NCBI GenBank assembly: GCA_964553795.1
Contig: CAZKMR010000012.1
Span: 1 to 64,000, forward strand
DNA: 64,000 nt
Source of the DNA: JADLHS01 sp964553795
Lineage (GTDB): Bacteria; Verrucomicrobiota; Verrucomicrobiia; Limisphaerales; JADLHS01
Direction: 5' to 3'
Shown: positions 19,501-25,823 of the stretch, piece after piece
Layout: the number at the start of each line of letters is the position of its first letter
Position numbering within the stretch: position 1 is the stretch's first letter
Notes under the pieces: model-generated
What the model saw: the letters and a program-made list of their open reading frames with translations, nothing else
Databases searched by the model: none
What the model was told of the DNA's origin: nothing
Program-made: the position numbers and the translations under genes

Positions 19501-19817
19501 TGGTCAAACACGCCCAAGCCACGGAAGTCTGGTTGCGGCTGGTGTTACAACCGACCGGTTTCACGCTGGTATTGGAAGACAACGGTCGCGGCTTGCAAGC
19601 GGCGGCCAGCGGCGGCGCGGCGCGCAAAGATCGCATCTCCTCCGGTCACGGGTTGAGCAACATGGAAAAGCGCCTGCGCGCCAATGGCGGGCGTTGTATT
19701 GTCACGAGCCGGGCGGATCAGGGCACGCGGGTGGAGTTGCACGTGGACCTGACGGTCGCGCGCTCACCCGAAGTGGGGACTGGCCGAAACGGCGCGCCGC
19801 ATCGAACATCATCCTGA
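16581..19817 (+). CDS. double-propeller sensor histidine kinase (two-component regulator propeller, Y_Y_Y, HisKA_3)
   Basis: The 1078-residue protein has an N-terminal signal or anchor (VVWLLVGLLLFPGFLRA). About 13-14 propeller repeats follow (GYLWVGTYNGLARFDG, GNIWAGVDRGGLVRI, GRLWLGSKQGIF and so on), enough for two seven-bladed propellers. Next come a Y_Y_Y domain (FKYKLEGLDRQWTE, LPPGEYRFLVQACNNDG), one membrane helix (FKVLAVLSGVGVVIFAV), HisKA_3 with the phospho-acceptor H863 (AKDIHDDLGAGLTHI), and an HATPase_c with NNVVKHAQA, LEDNGRGL and GHGLSNMEKRL. The layout is that of sensors that read polysaccharide signals in the periplasm. The GTG at 16581 has AGGG seven bases upstream. It is followed by a NarL-type regulator and then by carbohydrate-active enzyme genes, which it probably controls. 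An earlier GTG at 16512 is also in frame. Confidence 0.9.
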   Translation: MNSPRPRCWCRLSRAGVVWLLVGLLLFPGFLRAVTASSGDYLIDVTTGEKGLPNSSVTAIAQTPDGYLWVGTYNGLARFDGERFVNFYPNTAPGLRNARIRRLYVERDGTLWICAHDGSISFYRGGTFTLAWPGEGVADSSPTLISMRGNQPMFMLRTGEFIRWRGGAGTNQWEILRSPGASPGQNVAEDRDGTIWSCGRDQRIFRLRGSTFEPLPGNGGLEGNLNVLTADRDGRVWVGTDRGIAVWAGAQFERMTPTNGEPVLQVRFLRVTSGGDVWCIANDRVRKARGREWVFEIEAARDLFTGWRERTGLHEDSKGGIWLYDYGRGLFHVRPDGRVRQLTTEENFPGERVDSFLEDREGNIWAGVDRGGLVRIREKRFTVLKPPGVSTAPAAVSVTEDADGAIWIGTFGGGLHRWWHNEWQVFTLPGGTRRGFVFSVFPDANGRLWTSAGDEDLYYGSGGNFTPFTPAIHGVKALLRARDGRVWIGTKSGLGVISAGQFRQFFPDQDGVARTDVRSLAEDAEGNIWVGAGDGVLTRVAATGVTTFRAPDAWGNQPIWSLLADTNGVLWLGTFRGGLVRFQNGNFTRYMTKDGLPDDVISQILEDDAGRLWLGSKQGIFHANKSELHAFAAQQVETINCTAYGRYDGLPSLECSDQYQPAAWRTHDGRLLFTTLKGVVSVSPGEVTVNTLPPPVLIESAVVDGVEQELESLAANQRADGTRLRLAPGTQQIRIHFTGLSFVSPDRVRFKYKLEGLDRQWTEPSTLRSAQYNVLPPGEYRFLVQACNNDGVWNEQAASLALVVLPHFYETWTFKVLAVLSGVGVVIFAVRRVYVRRYRRKLEQVERQRAIERDRARIAKDIHDDLGAGLTHIALLSELARRDTPQALPDHVNQISDMARELTRNMDEIVWAVDPQNDTLDSLITYVSKFAQDYLGVANIRCRLDVPAELPPHVLPAEVRHNLFLALKEAMNNVVKHAQATEVWLRLVLQPTGFTLVLEDNGRGLQAAASGGAARKDRISSGHGLSNMEKRLRANGGRCIVTSRADQGTRVELHVDLTVARSPEVGTGRNGAPHRTSS

Positions 19818-19845
19818 CGCCAATGTGGTCCGGTCAAAAATTTTT

Positions 19846-20508
19846 ATGAGCATTCGAGTTTCCATCGTGGAAGACAACAACCGCGTGCGCGGCAGCCTCG
19901 CGCGCTTGATCCAGTTATCCCAGGGATTCGAATGCGTAAGCGAGCACGTCAGCGGCGAAGATGCATTGGCGGCTTTACCCAAATTGAAACCGGAAGTCGT
20001 CTTGATGGACATCAATCTTCCCGGCATGAACGGCGTGGAATGTGTGCGCCAACTCAAACCGCTGCTGCCCGAGACGCAAGTGATGATGTTGACCGTGTAT
20101 GAAAATACCGACCTGATTTTTCAGGCGCTTACCGCGGGCGCGACCGGTTATCTGCTGAAGCAGACACCGCCGACTGAATTGCTCGCGGCGGTGCGCGAAG
20201 TGCATAATGGCGGATCGCCGATGACCGGACACATCGCGCGCAAAGTGGTGGCGTCGTTTCAGCAGGCGGGCAATTCTTCGCGTGAGTTTGAAAACCTGAC
20301 GCCGCGCGAAAAAGAAGTATTGGATTACCTGGCCAAAGGTTTTCTCTACAAGGAAATCGCCGAAGCGTTGAGCATCAGCTACGACACGGTGCACACGCAC
20401 ATTCGGAAGATCTACGAAAAACTTCACGTGCGGTCCCGCACCGAAGCGGTGGCGAAACATCTCGGTCGGGCCACGTTGCCGGGTGCTGTGATTGCTTCAA
20501 ATCGCTGA
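19846..20508 (+). CDS. NarL/FixJ-type response regulator
   Basis: The 220-residue protein has a receiver domain beginning MSIRVSIVEDNNRVR, with the phospho-acceptor D55 (VVLMDINLPGMNGVE), the conserved Thr of MMLTVYENTD and the Lys of GYLLKQTPP. A LuxR-type helix-turn-helix is at the C-terminus (LTPREKEVLDYLAKGFLYKEIAEAL and HTHIRKIYEKLHVRSRTEAV). HisKA_3 kinases pair with this class, and the gene starts 28 bp after the kinase stop codon, so the two form a cognate pair. Its targets are probably the downstream polysaccharide genes; no operator motif was identified. Confidence 0.93.
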   Translation: MSIRVSIVEDNNRVRGSLARLIQLSQGFECVSEHVSGEDALAALPKLKPEVVLMDINLPGMNGVECVRQLKPLLPETQVMMLTVYENTDLIFQALTAGATGYLLKQTPPTELLAAVREVHNGGSPMTGHIARKVVASFQQAGNSSREFENLTPREKEVLDYLAKGFLYKEIAEALSISYDTVHTHIRKIYEKLHVRSRTEAVAKHLGRATLPGAVIASNR

Positions 20509-20745
20509 GCTTCAAGCCATTCGCGGCTGCTAACCAGAATTGGGGATAGGAGACACCGGTTCCTTGTGACATGGTTGCCCTGTCCCAATGCGAACTTGGC
20601 TCAAACTCTTTTGCGCAGAACTCGTGGCTGGATTGATTGTGCTCGCGGCGAATCGACCTCGTCGCGCGGTGATCATGCCTCCGGCCGGTTTGAGTCTGGT
20701 CTCCATTCGTTTCACCTCATCCCTCAGTCACAACCAATACCCAAA

Positions 20746-23700
20746 ATGAAATCCCCAACCAAACGATTGCAGCCCCAATTCTGGTCCGGTCTGGTAGCCG
20801 TCATTGCGGCGGCCCTGGCAACGCCGTCGGCCTTTGCCGCCAGCCAAACGTGGTCAAACGCTCCCACCGACGTTAACTGGACGACCGCCGCCAACTGGGT
20901 TGGTAATGCGGTTCCCGGCGGGCTCAACCAAACCGGCAACACGGTGCAAAACGACGTGGCGACCTTCAACACGCCGATTCCAGGTTCTGGGATTGGCGGT
21001 GCGGCCAATCCTGTTTTGACCGATGACGCCACTGTCTTAAACACGCGTAGCCGGCAGATTGGAGGAATCACTTTTGATACGGCCAATGTTGGCGCGTATT
21101 ACATCTCCAACGCCAGCGCGGCGCTGCTGCCTTCGGCGGGAAATCCGCAACAGGGCATTTTGAACATCTCGCACAATGGCAGCATTCAAATGACCGCGGC
21201 GGTGACCAACAGTCAGCACATCATGGTGCCGCTGTATGTCCGGTTACCCTCGAGCACGGCGGGTATTTACAACTTTGTCAACAATGCCACCCCACCGACG
21301 GCCACGCTCTATATTGGCGGCGCGACCAACGACAGCGCCAATACTCGCGGCACCGAATGGCGGCTGGCCGGATCAAACACCGGCACAAATACCATTGGAG
21401 GTCTTTCCGCCGGCACGACCACCAGCGGGGCCAACGGGTTGACGAAGAACGGCAGCGGTACGTGGATTCTGGCGGGTCCGAATGATTTTCGGGCGCAGAC
21501 TGTGATTCGCATCCAGGAAGGCACGCTGGTGGTCAAAGACCAGGCGGCATTCAATGGCGCCACCACCGCTACGGTGACCAATACGGGGGTTCTGCAAATC
21601 GACGGAGTCAGTCTGTTTCAACTCTCGCTTAACCTGCATCGCGGCGGCGTTATTCGCATGAATGGCAGTTCCAGCTTGAACGGTGTGGCGGTGGGCACCG
21701 CCACGGGGACTGATGTGACGTTGGCCACGACCAGCGCCGCCGACGTGTTTCCGGTTGGCACCGGTCTGGCACTCAACTCGGTCGTTTCGGGCGGAGCGCC
21801 TGACAGTATTCTTCGCGTCGCCGGGCCGGGCACGGTTCAGTTGCAAACGGCGAACACCTACGTGGGCTCCTGGTCGTTTGATGCGGGCACCAATCAGGTG
21901 CTTAACTTTGGTGTGCTGGGAACGGGAGCGAATGCCAGCGTTGGACCGGGCGCGGTGTTTGATTACAGCTTGCTCGGGCCGACGACTTACACTCCTTCCA
22001 CCGCGGGTTTTGGCGGTCGGGGCACGGGTGTGGGCATTGGCGGCTCGGCGGCTACTGTCGTGGGCGCGCCCGGTGCGGTTCTCGACCTGACGAGCAAGAA
22101 TGTCAACCTCACGTTCACCCCGGCGAGTCTGTCGGGTGACACGACGCGTCCGGCGCTCTATGTCGCCGCAGGTGGCTTGACGTTGGGAAATAACACCTTC
22201 TTCATCAACAATGCCGGCAGCGGGCCGCTGGGAGTGGGCACTTATCGGCTCGTCCAGCAGGCCGGCGGCAGCATTACCTCGGGCGGTGGTTATGCCGCCT
22301 TGGTGGGTGGAAACGGCTTGGCCGCCGGGACGGCGGCATCCATTCAGGTGAGCGGAGGCAATGTTGATCTCGTGGTGGTCATTTATGTGCCGAAGAATCT
22401 GGTTTGGTCCGGCTCGGGGGCGAACTGGGATGTTGGTTCTTCGACCACCTGGTTGAACGGCGCAACGCCATCAGTCTTCAACAACTCCGACAACGTGACA
22501 TTCAACTCCGTTGGGGCGGCAAATCCATTCGTTAATCTCGTCGGCACGTTGGCGCCGGCAACGGTCACAGTGGATAACAGCGGTACCGATTATACCTTCA
22601 GCGGCGGCGGTCAAGTTGCGGGGACTGCGAGCGTCAAGAAACTGGGAACAGGCGTGCTGACGCTGCAAACGGCCAATAGTTACGCCGGCGGTACAGTGGT
22701 TAGCAACGGCACCCTGCGCGTCGGAGCCACTGATGCGATCTCCAGTGTCGGTAGTGGCGATGTGGCGGTTTACGACGCTGGAGTCATCGATCTGAACGGC
22801 TTTAATAATACGATCAATGGTTTCTCTGGGAATGGCGCGGTCGATGTCGCTTCCGGCGGGGCTTCGATCCTTACGATTGGCAACAACAATAGCGGCGGCA
22901 CATTCTCCGGAAGCCTGCGGAATACTTCCGGGACGCTGGCGTTGGTCAAGAGTGGCACGGGGGGACAAACCCTATCCGGATCGAATTCGTTGTCGGCGGG
23001 CGTGACGGTTGCAGCCGGTACCTTGATCGCGGCAAACCCTCGCGCGTTGGGGACAAACACAGTTACAGTCAACGCCGGCTTGCTGGAAGTGCCGAATGAC
23101 TTGTTGATCGGCGGGTTGGCGGGCACGGGCGGGAGCATTGCCAACAACACGACCGCCAACACCAACACGCTTGTGATTGATGGCGGCAATAGCACTACTT
23201 ACAGCGGGAGCATTGTGAATGGCTCCGGTGGAGGCGGGCTGGCCGTGCGTCTCCTTAGTGGAAGTCTCACGTTGGGAGGCAACAATACCTACACTGGCGG
23301 CACCTACGTGGGCAGCGGTGCGACGTTTGCTATTCCGAACGCGCCGGCAGCAGTCGGAGGATTCCTCATCGCCAGTAATGGTGCAACGTTGAATCTCTCC
23401 GGTGGGAGCGGCACGCCGGGGACACCCAATTCGATCACCACGGTTGCCGGGGCCACGGTGACCTTCAACTCAGGTGCGGAAGGCAAGATCTGGCAAGCGC
23501 AATTCAATGGCAGTGCCAACTCGACCAACATCTTTATTGGTCCGGTTTCGTTCGGCCAGAGCCTGAGCTTTTCCAACTTCCCCGGTGTCGTCATCTTCAG
23601 CAACAACACCGCTAACGCCAACGTCCGCTTTTTCAATGGCGATGGCATCAGTGGCGGCGAGAATACGACCTTCGTGTTCCAACACGTCAATGCCCACACG

Positions 23701-24834
23701 CGTGATTCGCAGACGGTCCGGCTGGGAGAAATCATTGGCGGCAATCGCCTGGCGGGCATCGGCGATCAGGCAGGCATCGTCAGTTGGGAAATTGGTGCGA
23801 AAAACACCCCGCAAACCTTCCAGGGTTACATCAGCGGTGTAAACAACAGCATCGTCAAAGTTGGCACTGCCAGCCTGACGCTCGATGGCCGGATGTACTA
23901 CACCAACACGGTGACGCTGCCGGATTTCTCCGTGGTGGACTACACCCTGTTTACCAACGGCTTGACCTATCTCGGCAGCACCACGGTCAGCAATGGCACG
24001 TTGAAGATTGTGGCCCCAAATAATTTGAACACTTCTTCAAATATCAACATCGCGGGCGGCGTGCTGGACGCCACGCAGATTGGCACCTTCACGAACCAAA
24101 CCACCTTGGACGCCAATAGCATTGAACAGCCGACCAATACCGTCGCCGTGGTTAGTGGCGTCGTCAATATCCTCGCCAACCAAACCCTGAATGGCTTCGG
24201 CAGCATTCTTGGGAGCGCGACGTCCGATGTAACTGCGGTCGTCAACGTCGGGGATTACCTCGCTGTGGGCGGTGCCTTGACCAAAGGAGTCGGCACGCTG
24301 TCCGTGAGCGGATCGATCGCACTGAACGGCACGGTGAACATGGACCTGAATCGCACCGCAACGCCGACGGCGGATCGGATCAATGCCGCCTCGTTCTCGG
24401 GTTCAGGTGCCACCTTGAACATCACCAACCTCGGGCCAACGCTCGTGACGGGGGATACATATCAGTTGTTCAGCGGTCCGGTCACCGCGTTCAGCGTGGT
24501 GAATTTGCCCGCGGCCAATGCCGACAATTCGGTCACCTACGTCTGGGAAAACCGCATCGCCATTGATGGCAGCATCAAGGTGACCAGCGGCGGCAGCCCG
24601 GTGGATCCGACGCCGACCAATATCACCAGCACGGTGGTGGGCAATCAACTCCAGCTCTCCTGGCCGAGCAGCCACACCGGTTGGACGCTGCAAGCCCAGA
24701 CCAACGCCATCAACGTCGGCTTGAGCGGCACGTGGTTTGATGTCGCCGGTTCAGCCGCGACGAATCAAGTGTTCCTGCCGTTGAATCCAGCCAATCCGAC
24801 GGTGTTCTACCGGCTGCGTTTGGCCCAACCTTAA
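20746..24834 (+). CDS. large secreted beta-strand-repeat (PATR-type) protein
   Basis: The 1362-residue protein has a signal peptide (FWSGLVAVIAAALATPSAFAA) and long stretches rich in Gly, Thr, Asn, Ser and Val. Autotransporter-associated beta-strand repeats recur, for example LTLQTANSYAGGTVVSNGT (near residue 638), SGSNSLSAGVTVAAGTL (near 744), LTLGGNNTYTGGTYVGSG (near 842) and TYLGSTTVSNGTLKIVA (near 1075). The C-terminus is not a barrel but an 80-residue module with LQLSWPSSHTGWTLQAQ and NPTVFYRLRLAQP, which is common on Verrucomicrobial secreted proteins. It is probably a cell-surface or extracellular right-handed beta-helix protein, perhaps involved in polysaccharide binding. ATG 20746 precedes the signal peptide; the open frame extends back to 20566. 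A strong hairpin terminator follows. Confidence 0.82.
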   Translation: MKSPTKRLQPQFWSGLVAVIAAALATPSAFAASQTWSNAPTDVNWTTAANWVGNAVPGGLNQTGNTVQNDVATFNTPIPGSGIGGAANPVLTDDATVLNTRSRQIGGITFDTANVGAYYISNASAALLPSAGNPQQGILNISHNGSIQMTAAVTNSQHIMVPLYVRLPSSTAGIYNFVNNATPPTATLYIGGATNDSANTRGTEWRLAGSNTGTNTIGGLSAGTTTSGANGLTKNGSGTWILAGPNDFRAQTVIRIQEGTLVVKDQAAFNGATTATVTNTGVLQIDGVSLFQLSLNLHRGGVIRMNGSSSLNGVAVGTATGTDVTLATTSAADVFPVGTGLALNSVVSGGAPDSILRVAGPGTVQLQTANTYVGSWSFDAGTNQVLNFGVLGTGANASVGPGAVFDYSLLGPTTYTPSTAGFGGRGTGVGIGGSAATVVGAPGAVLDLTSKNVNLTFTPASLSGDTTRPALYVAAGGLTLGNNTFFINNAGSGPLGVGTYRLVQQAGGSITSGGGYAALVGGNGLAAGTAASIQVSGGNVDLVVVIYVPKNLVWSGSGANWDVGSSTTWLNGATPSVFNNSDNVTFNSVGAANPFVNLVGTLAPATVTVDNSGTDYTFSGGGQVAGTASVKKLGTGVLTLQTANSYAGGTVVSNGTLRVGATDAISSVGSGDVAVYDAGVIDLNGFNNTINGFSGNGAVDVASGGASILTIGNNNSGGTFSGSLRNTSGTLALVKSGTGGQTLSGSNSLSAGVTVAAGTLIAANPRALGTNTVTVNAGLLEVPNDLLIGGLAGTGGSIANNTTANTNTLVIDGGNSTTYSGSIVNGSGGGGLAVRLLSGSLTLGGNNTYTGGTYVGSGATFAIPNAPAAVGGFLIASNGATLNLSGGSGTPGTPNSITTVAGATVTFNSGAEGKIWQAQFNGSANSTNIFIGPVSFGQSLSFSNFPGVVIFSNNTANANVRFFNGDGISGGENTTFVFQHVNAHTRDSQTVRLGEIIGGNRLAGIGDQAGIVSWEIGAKNTPQTFQGYISGVNNSIVKVGTASLTLDGRMYYTNTVTLPDFSVVDYTLFTNGLTYLGSTTVSNGTLKIVAPNNLNTSSNINIAGGVLDATQIGTFTNQTTLDANSIEQPTNTVAVVSGVVNILANQTLNGFGSILGSATSDVTAVVNVGDYLAVGGALTKGVGTLSVSGSIALNGTVNMDLNRTATPTADRINAASFSGSGATLNITNLGPTLVTGDTYQLFSGPVTAFSVVNLPAANADNSVTYVWENRIAIDGSIKVTSGGSPVDPTPTNITSTVVGNQLQLSWPSSHTGWTLQAQTNAINVGLSGTWFDVAGSAATNQVFLPLNPANPTVFYRLRLAQP

Positions 24835-24847
24835 GGTGTCGATCGTT

Positions 24848-24880
24848 GGGGACGCCGGATTGCCGGCGTCCCCTTATTTC
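24848..24880 (+). terminator. strong intrinsic terminator
   Basis: A perfect 11-bp GC-rich stem (24848-24858 ggggacgccgg, 24863-24873) with a 4-nt loop (attg) is followed by ttatttct. It lies 13 bp after the PATR gene stop codon and separates it from the pseudopilin gene. Confidence 0.85.
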
Positions 24881-24906
24881 TAAAGTACGAGAGGAGGAGA
24901 TTGAGA

Positions 24907-25755
24907 ATGCAAGTTAAGCGAAACACAAAACACGGGTTTACGCTCATTGAGCTATTGGTGGTCATCGCGATCATTGCCATTTTGGCGGCCATGCTGTTAC
25001 CGGCATTGGCCAAGGCCAAAGAAAGAGCGCAGCGCACTGAATGCGTGAACAACATGCGCCAATGGGGACTGGCGCATCACATGTATGCCGATGATTACAG
25101 CGGTAATCTGCCCACAACCAAGGCGGGCGGAAATCCCGTAAATGTCATCCGCGGCGGCTATTACACTTACTGGATGTATTTCAACGGCGCCACGCCTGGA
25201 ATGAAGTTGCCACAGTCCTTCGAAATCTTTGGAGCGAACAATTGGAGCGGCATCGGTTTGCTGTATCCCCAAAAGCTCATTGGCAATGGCAAAGTGGCCT
25301 TTTGTCCCGCGCTCGTTTCCAAAGGCTCGACCAAAGGCTCGCAGTTCTATGAACCGCTGCTGACTGCCTCGGCAGCTCCGAAGGACACCACCAATCCCGG
25401 CAGCGTGCGGACGAGCTACATCTCCAATCCCTGGGTCAAGAATCCCGCCGGATCATCGAATGACGATTTGACCCGCGCTTTTCAAAAGACTTCTCAAATC
25501 ACCGGGCGAAAAATGTTCGGCATGGACTACATCGATAGCGCGTCATGGCTTCCCGGCGGAGATGTGGACATCAACGGAATCGATTTTGCCCATAGCCGGA
25601 GCAAGGGGTGGAACGTCCTGTTCACGGATAACAGCGTCGAGTTCCGGAAGGTGGATGCTCGGATCAAGGCGCTTTACAATGCCGATCCGGGTGCGTTCAA
25701 CACGCAGTACGACATCCGAGGCATCTGCACTCTTGCCAAACAGATTTTCGAGTAA
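24907..25755 (+). CDS. prepilin-type N-terminal cleavage/methylation pseudopilin (Verrucomicrobial type)
   Basis: The 282-residue protein has a class III signal near the N-terminus: basic residues, then GFTLIELLVVIAIIAILAAM, with prepilin peptidase expected to cut after the Gly, and then KERAQRTECVNNMRQWGLA. The rest is a globular secreted domain with conserved Gly/Asn/Asp patterns (HMYADDYSGNLP) seen in many paralogues in this phylum. A ribosome binding site (ggaggag) lies seven bases before ATG 24907, so the TTG at 24901 was not used. The terminator at 24848 gives it its own transcript start. It is probably exported by a type II secretion or type IV pilus-like system. The function is unknown. 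Confidence 0.85.
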   Translation: MQVKRNTKHGFTLIELLVVIAIIAILAAMLLPALAKAKERAQRTECVNNMRQWGLAHHMYADDYSGNLPTTKAGGNPVNVIRGGYYTYWMYFNGATPGMKLPQSFEIFGANNWSGIGLLYPQKLIGNGKVAFCPALVSKGSTKGSQFYEPLLTASAAPKDTTNPGSVRTSYISNPWVKNPAGSSNDDLTRAFQKTSQITGRKMFGMDYIDSASWLPGGDVDINGIDFAHSRSKGWNVLFTDNSVEFRKVDARIKALYNADPGAFNTQYDIRGICTLAKQIFE

Positions 25756-25823
25756 TTGTGATTGAGCGTTGGACTGCAAATGGCGCAGCCGCCCGGCTGA
25801 GCCATCCCCAAAGGGAAGTCATC

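Noticed and set aside
20530..20715. A minus-strand 61-codon frame in the space between the response regulator and the PATR gene.
   Set aside because: It has no start or ribosome-site support and no family. I see no gene in 20509-20745; it probably holds the promoter of the PATR gene.
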